Below are positions 46,053 to 57,393 of a stretch of DNA of 64,000 nucleotides, in pieces (positions within the stretch are counted from its first letter, which is position 1; every line of letters starts with the position of its first letter). The notes below the pieces were generated by a model that saw nothing but the letters and a program-made list of their open reading frames with translations, ran no database searches and was not told the DNA's origin. Made by a program: the position numbers and the translations under genes. This DNA comes from Cranoglanis bouderius (taxonomy: Eukaryota > Chordata > Actinopteri > Siluriformes > Cranoglanididae): assembly GCA_023630585.1 (NCBI GenBank), contig CM042556.1:92001-156000 (forward strand), given 5' to 3'.

Positions 46053-46526
46053 TCATATAGCATCGAGGTGCTGTAGAAATTTTATACATACTACACAATT
46101 TTTCTCGACAATGTAATCAACAAATGTTTCGACGATTTCACAAACATCGTTCTCTTCTTTTCTTGTTAATATTATACATAAATCAGTCACATAAGCACAC
46201 ATACACATTATGTCAGCAATTCTAATACTGCTGCCACATTCAGTCATCAGGTCTAGTATTTTTCTGATAGTTGTACAAAGTGACTCGCCCGCATTAATAC
46301 ACATATGTATCATATCTGGCCATACATTCGACATTCCTCTCACATCACATATTTGTCTCTTGAGTTTTGTTAAACGTTTTGGGTCAACGACACGATCGTT
46401 TACAACAACAATAGGTACATCAACATCATCATTAATGATCTTATACAACAAGTTGATAATCACACATCTAATACGTCGTTCAAATAGATATTTTGTCAGC
46501 CTTGGTATGCACCATGTGTTCCCCAT
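46053..46526 (-). CDS. Accessory protein, 157 residues, helical, function unknown
   Basis: The predicted protein is mostly helical, with many Ile, Val and Cys. The C-terminal third (IRIADIMCMCAYVTDLCI, then a charged loop, then VETFVDYIVEK) vaguely recalls the BH1-BH2 region of Bcl-2 proteins, but the key Gly-Arg pair is not present, so this is only a hypothesis. It lies between the 223-residue gene and integrase on the same strand. Its 3' end is duplicated in inverted form at the left end of the element (33,361). The frame is intact. Confidence 0.6.
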   Translation of the reverse strand: MGNTWCIPRLTKYLFERRIRCVIINLLYKIINDDVDVPIVVVNDRVVDPKRLTKLKRQICDVRGMSNVWPDMIHMCINAGESLCTTIRKILDLMTECGSSIRIADIMCMCAYVTDLCIILTRKEENDVCEIVETFVDYIVEKNCVVCIKFLQHLDAI

Positions 46527-46535
46527 TTTTCAGTA

Positions 46536-47207
46536 TCACACACGCGTTGTATGCGGGGTTGATTTCCAACAATCCACAGCGTCGTATACAACTTCCTCAT
46601 TGATGCCGTCCACAATTTTCTCGCGGACTTCACGAAGCTTCTCCACGATGTAAATTTCCTCCCGCAATTCGTGTAAAATACCATCAACAGTACCTTGAAT
46701 TCTCTCGGGATGTCGCCTAAAACCACACCTGCTCAATGCTTGGGCTATGATGTGTTTAAGCCCCGGTTTAATCAGATCCCGTGACAGTTCCTCAAAGTTG
46801 CCGTCGAAAAAATAGGCGTCAGGCTCGAACAGACAGGAATGTCTAAGTTGGCTCGGATGATCCACTTCACACCCCAGACACAACTCCTTCTGCTTTCTGT
46901 TTACTAAATGTGCGAGAAGCACCACAACTATTGCTTTTATGATTTTGAAGCCGTCAGAGCGAGTGCAGCCGTCTGTGTCGTCGAACCCGCCATAGGCCGC
47001 TGACCCGGCTGTGGTTCCGGCGTTACCATAAGGCGTTGAAAGAAACGACATATTATGATAACCCAAATTCATGCAAAACTTATCCAGCCAGGTGTTGTCG
47101 TAAATCTGTGGGGATGCTTCCAGCGACGTCGCGTTGTCGTTAGGTTCCGCCGGAGCGGTCTCAGGCGTATTGCTGTAACAACAGGCAGTTGTAGATTCTT
47201 GAGACAT
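46536..47207 (-). CDS. Accessory protein, 223 residues, with CxxC...HPSQ...H.C motif
   Basis: The N-terminal 80 residues are low in complexity (Thr, Ala, Ser, Asn). The central motif LCLGCEVDHPSQLRHSC has the spacing of a zinc ligand set (C-x2-C, H, H, C), followed by an FFDGNFEEL block and a helical, charged C-terminus. I recall similar uncharacterised sequences from fish genomes but cannot name a function. It lies nine bases upstream of the 157-residue gene. No inverted copy was seen at the left end of the element, unlike both its neighbours. Confidence 0.65.
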   Translation of the reverse strand: MSQESTTACCYSNTPETAPAEPNDNATSLEASPQIYDNTWLDKFCMNLGYHNMSFLSTPYGNAGTTAGSAAYGGFDDTDGCTRSDGFKIIKAIVVVLLAHLVNRKQKELCLGCEVDHPSQLRHSCLFEPDAYFFDGNFEELSRDLIKPGLKHIIAQALSRCGFRRHPERIQGTVDGILHELREEIYIVEKLREVREKIVDGINEEVVYDAVDCWKSTPHTTRV

Positions 47208-47247
47208 TGTGGACGTGTGTTGTGAGCGTGTCGATCCGCAGGCGTTT

Positions 47248-47490
47248 TTAATCGTTGTTGTGATGCGGGGGCGGGCTTAAGAACCGATCTTCGGATATGG
47301 TAACATCCTGCTCCGTACGAAACAATAACGTCTTTACACTATTCACATCATTATGACGAAGGTTTGTTAAACTAACGCTTTGTTTTTTCCGTGGCGCATA
47401 AGTTATGTTCTCACTCAGTTCAATGCCCATTCTAGGTGTTGAGGCACACGCCGAACTCGTGCCGGTTTTAGGTGTTTGTGGGGCAGACAT
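47248..47490 (-). CDS. Right-end small protein, 80 residues, unknown
   Basis: The first gene inside the right terminal repeat. It is rich in Thr and Ser at the N-terminus, with a conserved-looking middle (ELSENITYAPRKKQSVSL, then HNDVNSVKTLLFRTEQDV) and a short Pro/His end. No domain is recognised. The same sequence appears inverted at 32,393-32,608, which shows that selection or repeat copying touched both ends. An upstream promoter is not obvious in the 150 bp between it and the CA run. Confidence 0.55.
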   Translation of the reverse strand: MSAPQTPKTGTSSACASTPRMGIELSENITYAPRKKQSVSLTNLRHNDVNSVKTLLFRTEQDVTISEDRFLSPPPHHNND

Positions 47491-47640
47491 CGTGTGAGAT
47501 TTTTTTGCAGTACGTCTTCTGCGTTATAACAATAAGTATTTAAGTATCCTATTTAACAAGCCCTGTTTCAACACACACGTACGGCTCGCGTTGGGGTTTT
47601 TAACAGCGGTTTTTCTCTGACCACAACACACACCGGTTGT
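47491..47640 (-). other. Spacer between the right-end gene and the terminal repeat
   Basis: Non-coding sequence on the upstream side of the leftward block. A TTAAATACTTATTG stretch on the minus strand near 47,530 could hold promoter elements, but none is clear. Confidence 0.4.
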
Positions 47641-47649
47641 AAAACTCAT

Positions 47650-47702
<53 letters not shown>

Positions 47703-47863
47703 GGAAATGCAACTCCTCACAGACAGAGAGAGGACAGGAAAAAATAAACATAAATGTACAGCCATAAATTACACATGTTCATGAGGCCTTCACAAATCCA
47801 TAAATTATACAAACGTCAGGGGGTCATAAATCAATTTTTGACAAAGTATATGATATAACTACT
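47640..47863 (-). repeat. Polinton right terminal inverted repeat
   Basis: The reverse complement of the left terminus, including the GGAGTTGCATTTCCCATG block next to the dinucleotide run. The dinucleotide tract is shorter here than at the left end. Confidence 0.9.
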
Positions 47864-47869
47864 CAGATG
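47864..47869. repeat. Right target-site duplication (CAGATG)
   Basis: A perfect match to the left copy. The satellite monomer continues directly after it (ACTTTCTTCATG). Confidence 0.9.
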
Positions 47870-49259
47870 ACTTTCTTCATGTTAAATATGACTTTTTTCA
47901 CCTTTTCACACTTTATGACATGATGTTTGTTATTGTAAACAATCATATTTTGTTTTATTTTAGGTCAGAGACATGTCTAACATATCATAGTATCATATCA
48001 TATTACAATGAAGTGTTACATTAGAGCACGTCACGTCAGTGTAAATATGCGTTTTTTTAGAAAAACACATTTCCTTTGCTCGTAGACACTTGAATTTCGC
48101 TGTATAGTGTTGTAAGCGCCTGAAGCTCACCGATGGGTATGAATAAAGAGGACTGTTGAGAAACCATAGTGTTAACACTCAAATGATGACAGATGACTTG
48201 TCAATTTTAAATTTGACTTTTTTGACCTTGTCAAACTTTATTATGACATTATGTTTGTTATTGTAATCAATCATACGTTGTGTTATTTTAGGTCAGAGAC
48301 ATGTCTAACATATCTTAGTATCATTTCATGTTACAAAGAAGTGTTATATGTTATAATGTTTTAATATATATGTTTTATGTTACATTAGAGCACGTCACAT
48401 CAATGTAAACATGCGTTTTTTTTTTTTTTTAGAAAAACACGTTTCCTTTGCGCGCAGACGCTTGAAATACGCTGTATAGCGTTGTAAGCGATGTAAGCTC
48501 ATAAAACGCACCCATGTTTATATTCATAGACGACTGATGTGAAAACATAATGTTAACACACATTTGATGACAGTTGACTTTATACATGTTAAATTTGACT
48601 TTTTTTTCACTTTTTCACACTTTATTATGACATTATGTTTGTTATTGTAAACAATCATATGTTGTGTTATTTTAGGTCAGAGATATGTCTAACGCATCAT
48701 ATCTTGTTGTTAAGAAGTTAAATCAGTTATATTACAGCACGGCACTTAAGTGTAAATATGTGTTTTTTAGAAAAAAACGTTTCCTTTGGACGTAGACACT
48801 TGGAATTTGCTGTATAACGTTGTAAGCGCATAAAGCGCACCCATGTTTATGTTCATAGAGGACTGAAGAGAAAACATAATGATTACACACATTTGATGAC
48901 AGAGGACTTGTCAATTTTAAATTTGACTTTTATGAGCTTTTCAAACTTTGTTATAAAAGTTTATTATATGATTGTAAACAATCATATTTTGTGTTATTTT
49001 AGGTCAGAGACATGTCTAAAATATTATAGTATCATATCGTGTTATAAAGAAGGGAAATGTGTTATATTATAGCACCTCACTTAAGTGTAAATGTGTTTTT
49101 TTTTAGAAAAACACGTTTCCTTTGCTCGTAGACTCTTGAAATTACATGTATAGCACTTTATTCGCCTGAAACGCACATATGTCTATGTACATAGTGGCCT
49201 AATGAGAAAACAATTTTACTACACAAATGATGACAGATGACTGTCTTAATGTTAAATTT

Positions 49260-49294
<35 letters not shown>

Positions 49295-49504
49295 ATTTTC
49301 ACACTTTATTATGACATGATGTTGGTTATTGTAAACAATCATATGTTGTGTTATTTTAGGTCAGAGACATGTCTAACGTATCATATCTTGTTGTAAAGAA
49401 GTTAAATCAGTTATATTAGAGCACGTCACTTAAGTGTAAATATGTTTTTTTTTAGAAAAACACGTTTCCTTTGGTCGTAGACACTTGGAATTTTGCTGTA
49501 TAAA
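47870..49504 (-). repeat. Satellite array right of the Polinton
   Basis: About five monomers in the same orientation as 29,271-31,177 and in register with them across the Polinton. Position 48,417-48,430 and a longer tract at 49,263-49,292 are poly-T expansions inside the monomer. Confidence 0.93.
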
Positions 49505-52500
49505 AGGACCACCACCTTGTCGGGGTTTGGGGGCTTGCGTGCCTCAGTGACCCGGATAGCTATGCTGGCTGGAGCTTCGTGCTCCGGGTAGGGTCTCCCA
49601 TGCCAGACAGGTTGAAGGAGAGAGGCCAGACGAAGCGTGGTCCCTGGTCCTCCAGGTTGGGGGTTGGGCTATGGGTCAACAATCCATTCCTGTAAAAAAG
49701 CTACTGTTACAGAAACCATAGCAACACAACCAGAAAGCAACCTGACTGGGAGCGATTCCTCTTCAGAAGAGCTTATGACGCGAGCTGGTGAAATCCTTCA
49801 GGAAACCAGTGCGCCGACAAATCTTCTCTCAGCCAAGACCAAAATCAAGATCGGAACATGGAACGTCCGCACACTGTATGAGAGCGGGAAGATAGCCCAG
49901 GTTGTGAAGGAAATGAAGCACTATAACATCAAGGTACTGGGACTGTGCGAGACGAGATGGACTGGAAACGGTCAGAAAAGACTGGCAAGCGGAGAAACCA
50001 TCATCTACTCCGGCCCGGAAGATCACATGCATGGAATTGGACTGCTCATGTCACCAGCAGCAACCAGGGCACTGTTAGACTGGGAACCAGTTACACCAAG
50101 GATTCTAACTGCAAGATTCAAATCCAAAGGAAGAAACATCACCATCATCCACTGCTACGCGCCAACCAACGCTGCAGAGGAGGAAGAGAAAGAAGAATTC
50201 TACAGCGCTTTACAAGCAGCCATTGACAAGACCCACAGAAGAGACCTGAAGATCCTCATGGGAGACCTGAATGCCAAGGTAGGAAGTGACAACTCCAACA
50301 AGGAACTCATCATGGGCAAGCACGGAGTGGGAGACATTAATGAGAACGGGGAACTCTTCACAGACTTCTGCGCTTTCAACGACCTTGTCATTGGAGGCAC
50401 TATCTTCCCACACAAGGACATCCACAAGAAGACATGGACCTCTCCTGACGGTAAGACAGAAAACCAAATCGACCACTTTACCATTGGCCGGAAATGGAGA
50501 AGAAGTCTGCTAGATGTCAGAGTAAAGAGAGGGGCAGATGCTGCGTCAGACCACCACCTAGTCCTGGCAATGCTGAAGCTGAAACTGAGGGCACACAGGG
50601 ACCAGGCACAGAGGCCGGCCTTCAAGTACAATGTCCAACACCTGAAAGATGCCCGGAAAGCGACAGAGTACCAGTGCAGCCTGAAAAACCGCTTTGAGGC
50701 GTTAGCCAACGTGATGGAGGAGACGGTGGAGGACCACTGGCAGAGTCTAAAGAAAGCTTGGACGGACACCTGCCTAGAAGTCATGGGGAAGAGAGAAAAA
50801 CAACACAAGGAGTGGCTCACAGTCAACACATTGAACCTTGTAAATGAAAGGAAAGAATTGAAACAAAAGATCAACCACTGCCAAGACCGCCACGAAAAAA
50901 CAAAGCTACAAACTCAATACCAGGATACCAACAAGAAAGTCAAAAAGAGCGCCAGAGCAGACAAAAGGAAATTCATCCATGATCTTACAGTGGATGCAGA
51001 AGCAGCAGCAGAGCAGAGAAACATGAAGACACTGTATGAAATTACCCGGACTCTTGCAGGCAAGAACAACCAACCAACATGTTCTGTCAAGAACAGGGAA
51101 GGACAAACCATCACAAACGAAAGTCAAGAAAGAGCAAGATGGGCTGAACACTTCGAAGAAATCCTAAACAGACCTCCACCAGAACAACTGCCATCTATCC
51201 CACCAGCAGACAGCCTACTAGATACAAACACTGATGTACCCACCAGAGCCGAGATCACCAAGGCAGTCAAAGAGATAAAGGCCGGCAAAGTTGCTGGCCC
51301 TGATGGTATACCACCAGAGGCCGTGAAGGCTAGTATTAAAACAACAACTGACATGCTCTTCCCCCTGCTTCAGAAAGTCTGGGAGCAAGAACAGGTTCCA
51401 GATGAGTGGAGGAAAGGACACCTAGTAAAACTCCCCAAGAAAGGCGACCTATCCAGCTGCAGCAATTGGAGAGGCATCATGCTCTTGTCTGTCCCCAGCA
51501 AGATACTGACACGCATCATGTTGCACAGACTGAAAGAGGCGCTGGACAAAAGACTGAGAGACGAGCAGGCGGGCTTTAGGCAGGACAAGTCATGCATTGA
51601 CCACATTGCCACTCTACGCATCATCATCGAGCAGTCCCTGGAATGGCAGTCTCCATTCTACGCAGTCTTTGTGGACTTCGAGAAGGCCTTTGACAGTGTG
51701 GACAGAGAGGTCGTCTGGAAGCTTATGACACACTACGGGATACCACCCAAATTCATCACTATCTTCCAACAACTATACAGCAACTCCTCATGTCAAGTGG
51801 TACATAAGGGAAAATTGACTGAGCCTTTTGAGGTACGCACCGGAGTGCGACAGGGCTGCATGTTGTCACCTACCATCTTCCTGTTGGTAGTGGACTGGAT
51901 CATGAAGAAGTCTACAGAAAATGCCAACACAGGAATTCGCTGGACATTCAACAAACTGCTGGAAGACCTCGATTTTGCGGACGACATCAGCCTTCTGTCA
52001 CACAGGCAGCAGGATGCACAGCAGAAACTCAACAAGCTCTCAGAGGAAGCAGCAAAAACGGGACTGAAAATAAATGTTAAGAAAACCGAAGCCATGAGGA
52101 TCAACAACAAGAAGGAAGACCCGATCCAACTACAAGGTGCCAACATCAACGACGTGGAAAAGTTTGTATACCTAGGAAGCGTCGTCAGCAAGGACGGGGG
52201 AGCGGACGAGGACATCAAGAGCCGCATCAACAAAGCCAGGCACGCCTTTAACACCTTACGTCCTGTCTGGAGCTCTACAGCTTTTGCACAGCAGACCAAA
52301 GTCCGAATCTTTAACACCAACGTCAAAGCAGTCCTTCTGTATGGCTCGGAAACATGGAGACTTACCAAGACAGCAGTAAACAAGCTCCAGACCTTTGTCA
52401 ACAGATGTCTCAGGAACATCTTGCGCATCAGGTGGCCTGAAAAGATATCCAATGTCAGACTGTGGGAAAGAACAAAGCAGACCCCCATCGACCAAGAAAT

Positions 52501-52771
52501 CCGGAAAAGGAAATGGGGTTGGATAGGCCACACCCTCCGGAAAGACCCAGAAAACATCACAAGACAAGCCTTGCAATGGAACCCGCAAGGCAAGAGGAGG
52601 GTTGGAAGACCAAAACAAACCTGGAGAAGATGCACAGAGGGGGAAATGAAGACAGCAGGGTGGACATGGGCTCAGCTGAAGAGAATCGCCCCCAATAGAG
52701 TCCGCTGGAGGAGTGTTGCTGAGGCCCTGTGCTCCCATTGAGGAGAAAGAGGATTAAGAAAAAGAAAAAAC
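49505..52771 (+). mobile_element. RTE-like LINE retrotransposon, near full length
   Basis: The 5' leader starts AAAGGACCACCACCTTGTCG, a familiar start for this LINE group, and runs 130 bases to the coding frame. The 3' end is a short A-rich tail (AAGAAAAAGAAAAAA). It interrupts a satellite monomer between GAATTTTGCTGTATA and CGTTGTAAGCGC. The uninterrupted copies at 59,221 and 62,190 show the empty site. No target duplication longer than a base or two is visible, and one or a few target bases seem lost. There is no long poly(A). Confidence 0.88.
49637..52741 (+). CDS. LINE endonuclease/reverse transcriptase, 1,034 codons
   Basis: The frame is uninterrupted. The N-terminal apurinic endonuclease carries GTWNVRTL, ETRWTG, CYAPTN, MGDLNAKVG and SDHHLV. 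Reverse transcriptase follows, with LPKKGDLSSCSNWRG, AGFRQDKSCIDHI, VDFEKAFDSVDR, VRQGCMLSP, the catalytic FADD box near residue 780 and YLGSVVSKDGG. The C-terminus ends with GRPKQTWRR and a Trp/Cys-containing tail. The protein nicks target DNA and copies the element RNA. The written frame begins at GTG; the first in-frame ATG is near 49,773, still before the endonuclease. The G+C content is higher than in the surrounding satellite. Clade assignment (RTE-like) is by resemblance. Confidence 0.88.
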   Translation: MVPGPPGWGLGYGSTIHSCKKATVTETIATQPESNLTGSDSSSEELMTRAGEILQETSAPTNLLSAKTKIKIGTWNVRTLYESGKIAQVVKEMKHYNIKVLGLCETRWTGNGQKRLASGETIIYSGPEDHMHGIGLLMSPAATRALLDWEPVTPRILTARFKSKGRNITIIHCYAPTNAAEEEEKEEFYSALQAAIDKTHRRDLKILMGDLNAKVGSDNSNKELIMGKHGVGDINENGELFTDFCAFNDLVIGGTIFPHKDIHKKTWTSPDGKTENQIDHFTIGRKWRRSLLDVRVKRGADAASDHHLVLAMLKLKLRAHRDQAQRPAFKYNVQHLKDARKATEYQCSLKNRFEALANVMEETVEDHWQSLKKAWTDTCLEVMGKREKQHKEWLTVNTLNLVNERKELKQKINHCQDRHEKTKLQTQYQDTNKKVKKSARADKRKFIHDLTVDAEAAAEQRNMKTLYEITRTLAGKNNQPTCSVKNREGQTITNESQERARWAEHFEEILNRPPPEQLPSIPPADSLLDTNTDVPTRAEITKAVKEIKAGKVAGPDGIPPEAVKASIKTTTDMLFPLLQKVWEQEQVPDEWRKGHLVKLPKKGDLSSCSNWRGIMLLSVPSKILTRIMLHRLKEALDKRLRDEQAGFRQDKSCIDHIATLRIIIEQSLEWQSPFYAVFVDFEKAFDSVDREVVWKLMTHYGIPPKFITIFQQLYSNSSCQVVHKGKLTEPFEVRTGVRQGCMLSPTIFLLVVDWIMKKSTENANTGIRWTFNKLLEDLDFADDISLLSHRQQDAQQKLNKLSEEAAKTGLKINVKKTEAMRINNKKEDPIQLQGANINDVEKFVYLGSVVSKDGGADEDIKSRINKARHAFNTLRPVWSSTAFAQQTKVRIFNTNVKAVLLYGSETWRLTKTAVNKLQTFVNRCLRNILRIRWPEKISNVRLWERTKQTPIDQEIRKRKWGWIGHTLRKDPENITRQALQWNPQGKRRVGRPKQTWRRCTEGEMKTAGWTWAQLKRIAPNRVRWRSVAEALCSH

Positions 52772-54134
52772 GTTGTAAGCGCATGACGCGCACCCATGTT
52801 TATGTACATAGAGGACTGAAGAGAAAACATAATGCTTACACACATTTGAAAACAGATGACTTTCTTGATGTTAAATTTAACTATTTTTTCACCTTTATAG
52901 TATCATAGTATCATATCATGTTACAAAGAAGTGTAATTAATATGTTACATTAAAGCACGTCACATAAGTGTAAACATGCGTTTTTTTTTTAGAAAAACAC
53001 TTTTCCTTTGCCTGACGACGCTTGAAATACGGTGTATTCACCCAAGGGTATGTACAAATAGGACTGTTGAAAAACCATAGTGTTAACACACAAATGATGA
53101 TAGATGACGTCAATTTTAAATTTGACTTTTTTGACCTTTTCACACTTTATTATGACATGATGTTTGTTATTGTAAACAATAATATGTTGTGTTATTTTAG
53201 GTCAGAGACATGTCTAACGTATCATATCTTGTTGTAAAGAAGTTAAATCAGTTATATTACAGCACGTCACATCAGTGTAAATATGCGTTTTTTAGAAAAA
53301 ACGTTCACTTTGCTCCTAGACGCTTGAATTTCGCTGTATAGCGTTGTAAGCGCATAAAGCGCCCCCATGTTTATGTACATAGAGGACTGATTAGAAAACA
53401 TAATGTTAACACACATTTGATGACAGATGACTTTATACATGTTAAATTTGACTTTTTTTCACTTTTTCACACTTTATGACATGATGTTTGTTATTGTAAA
53501 CAATCATATGTTGTGTTATTTTAGGTCAGAGACATGTCTAACATATCATAGTATTATATCGTGTTATAAAGAAGGGAAATGTGAACAAAGAAGTGTTATA
53601 TGTTACATAAGAGCACGTCACATCAATGTAAATATGCGTTTTTTAGAAAAAACGTTTACTTTGCTCGTAGACGCTTGAATTTCGCTGTATAGCGTTGTAA
53701 GCGCATAAAGCGCACCCATGTTTATGTACATAGAGGACTGAAAAGAAAACATAATGATTACACACATTTGATGACAGAGGACTTGTCAATTTTAAATTTG
53801 ACTTTTATGACCTTTTCAAACTTTGTTATAAAAGTTTATTATATGATTGTAAACAATCATATTTTGTGTTATTTTAGGTCAGAGACATGTCTAAAATATT
53901 ATAGTATCATATCGTGTTATAAAGAAGGGAAATGTGTTATATTATAGCACCTCACTTAAGTGTAAATGTGTTTTTTTTTAGAAAAACACTTTTCCTTTGC
54001 TCGTAGACTCTTGAAATTAGATGTATAGCACTTTAGTCACCTGAAACGCCCATATGTCTATGTACATAGTGGCCTAATGAGAAAACAATTTTACTACACA
54101 AATGATGACAGATGACTGTCTTAATGTTAAATTT

Positions 54135-54165
<31 letters not shown>

Positions 54166-57100
54166 GCATTTTCACACTTTATTATGACATGATGTTGGTT
54201 ATTGCAAACAATCATATGTTGTGTTATTTTAGGTCAGAGACATGTCTAACGTATCATATCTTGTTGTACAGAAGTTAAATCAGTTATATTAGAGCACGTC
54301 ACATCAGTGTAAATATGCGTTTTTTAGAAAAGACGTTTACTTTGCTCCTAGACGCTTGAATTTCGCTGTATAGCGTTGTAAGCGCATAAAACGCACCCAT
54401 GTTTATGTTCATAGAGGACTGAAGAGAAAACATAATGATTACACACATTTGATGACAGAGGACTTGTCAATTTTAAATTTGACTTTTATGACCTTTTCAA
54501 ACTTTGTTATAAAAGTTTATTATATAAGTAAACAATCATATTTTGTGTTATTTTAGGTCAGAGACATGTCTAAAATATTATAGTATCATATCGTGTTATA
54601 AAGAAGGGAAATGTGTTATATTATAGCACTTCACTTAAGTGTAAATGTGTTTTTTTTTTAGAAAAACACGTTTCCTTTGCTCGTAGACTCTTGAAATTAG
54701 ATGTATAGCACTTTATTCGCCTGAAACGCACATATGTCTATGTACATACTGGCCTAATGAGAAAACAATTTTACTACACAAACGATGACAGATGACTGTC
54801 TTAATGTTAAATTTGACTTTTTTTTTTTTTTTTTTTTTTTTTTGCATTTTCACACTTTATTATGACATGATGTTGGTTATTGTAAACAATCATATGTTGT
54901 GTTATTTTAGGTCAGAGACATGTCTAACGTATCATATCTTGTTGTACAGAAGTTAAATCAGTTATATTAGAGCACGTCACATCAATGTAAATATGCGTTT
55001 TTTAGAAAAAACGTTTACTTTGCTCCTAGACGCTTGAATTTCGCTGTATAGCGTTGTAAGCGCATAAAGCGCACCCATGTTTATGTACATAGAGGACTGA
55101 AGAGAAAACATAATGTTAACACACATTTGATGACAGATGACTTTATACATGTTAAATTTGACTTTTTTCACTTTTACACACTTTATGACATGATGTTTGT
55201 TATTGTAAACAATTATATGTTGTGTTATTTTAGGTCAGAGACATGTCTAACGTATCATATCTTGTTGTACAGAAGTTAAATCAGTTATATTAGAGCACGT
55301 CACATCAATGTAAACATGCGTTTTTGTTTGAAAAACACGTTTCCTTTGCACGCAGACGCTTGAAATACGCTGTATAGCGTTGTAAGCGCATAAAGCGCAC
55401 CCATGTTTATGTACATAGAGGACTGAAGAGAAAACATAATGCTTACACACATTTGAAAACAGATGACTTTCTTCATGTTAAATTTGACTATTTTTTCACC
55501 TTTATAGTATCATGTCATATCATGTTACAAAGAAGTGTAATTAATGTTACATTAAAGCACGTCACATAAGTGTAAACATGCGTTTTTTTTTAGAAAAACA
55601 CTTTTCCTTTGCCTGACGACGCTTGAAATACGCTGTATAGTGTTGTACGCGCCTGAAGCTCACCCAAGGGTATGTACAAATAGGACTGTTGAAAAACCAT
55701 AGTGTTAACACACAAATGATAGATGACATGTCAATTTTAAATTTGACTTTTTTGACCTTTTCACACTATATTATGACTTGATGTTTGTTATTGTAAACGA
55801 TCATATGTTGTGTTATTTTAGGTCAGAGACATGTCTAAGATATCATAGTATTATATCGTGTTATAAAGAAGGGAAATGTGAACAAAGAATTGTTATATGT
55901 TACATAAGAGCACGTCACATCAATGTAAATATGCGTTTTTTAGAAAAAACGTTTACTTTGCTCGTAGACGCTTGAATTTCGCTGTATAGCGTTGTAAGCG
56001 CATAAAGCGCATCCATGTTTATGTTCATAGAGGACTGAAGAGAAAACATAATGATTACACACATTTGATGACAGAGGACTTGTCAATTTTAAATTTGACT
56101 TTTATGACCTTTTCAAACTTTGTTATAAAAGTTTATTATATGATTGTAAACAATCATATTTTGTGTTATTTTAGGTCAGAGACATGTCTAACGTATCATA
56201 TCTTGTTGTACAGAAGTTAAATCAGTTATATTAGAGCACGTCACTTCAGTGTAAATATGCGTTTTTTAGAAAAAACGTTTACTTTGCTCCTAGACGCTTG
56301 AATTTCGCTGTATAGCGTTGTAAGCGCATAAAGCGCACCCATGTTTATGTACATAGAGGACTGATTAGAAAACATAATGTTAACACACATTTGATGACAG
56401 ATGACTTTATACATGTTAAATTTGACTTTTTTTCACTTTTTCACACTTTCTGACATGATGCTTGTTATTGTAAACAATCATATGTTGTGTTATTTTAGGT
56501 CAGAGACATGTCTAACGTATCATGTCTTGTTGTACAGAAGTTAAATCAGTTATATTAGAGCACGTCACATCAGTGTAAATATGCGTTTTTTAGAAAAAAC
56601 GTTTACTTTGCTCCTAGACGCTTGAAATACGCTGTATACCGTTGTAAGCGCATAAAGCGCACCCATGTTTATGTACATAGAGGACTGAAGAGAAAACATA
56701 ATGATTACACACATTTGAAGACAGATGACTTTCTTCATGTTAAATTTGACTATTTTTTCACCTTTATGGTATCATAGTATCATATCATGTTACAAATAAG
56801 TGTAATTAATATGTTACATTAAAGCACGTCTCATAAGTGTAAACATGCGTTTTTTTTTGTAGAAAAACACTTTTCCTTTGCCTGACGACGCTTGAATTTC
56901 GCTGTATAGCGTTGTAAGCGCATAAAGCGCATCCATGTTTATGTTCATAGAGGACTGAAGAGAAAACATAATGATTACACACATTTGATGACAGAGGACT
57001 TGTCAATTTTAAATTTGACTTTTATGACCTTTTCAAACTTTGTTATAAAAGTTTATTATATGATTGTAAACAATCATATTTTGTGTTATTTTAGGTCAGA

Positions 57101-57359
57101 GACATGTCTAAAATATTATAGTATCATATCGTGTTATAAAGAAGGGAAATGTGTTATATTATAGCACCTCACTTAAGTGTAAATGTGTTTTTTTTTAGAA
57201 AAACACTTTTCCTTTGCTCGTAGACTCTTGAAATTAGATAATTAGATGTATAGCACTTTATTCGCCTGAAACGCACATATGTCTATGTACATACCTGCCT
57301 AATGAGAAAACAATTTTACTACACAAACGATGACAGATGACTGTCTTAATGTTAAATTT

Positions 57360-57393
<34 letters not shown>

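Larger units (their letters stand above)
31178..47863. mobile_element. Polinton/Maverick (adintovirus-like) element, 16.7 kb
   Basis: Both ends begin with AGTAGTTATATCATATACTT when read inward, and both are flanked by CAGATG. A 6-bp duplication and AG-starting termini are the known Polinton signature. The gene set is also diagnostic: protein-primed PolB, packaging ATPase, adenain-like protease, double-jelly-roll hexon, single-jelly-roll penton and retroviral-type integrase. The right and left halves are transcribed convergently. The size is in the usual 15-20 kb range. Satellite sequence reads through the site once the element and one CAGATG are removed, so it inserted into an existing array. 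Confidence 0.95.

Noticed and set aside
31178..47863. A free viral genome or contaminating contig
   Set aside because: Both ends join satellite in register with a perfect 6-bp duplication, so the element is integrated.
50200..50874. 224-codon minus-strand frame in the LINE
   Set aside because: Antisense shadow of the endonuclease/RT frame.
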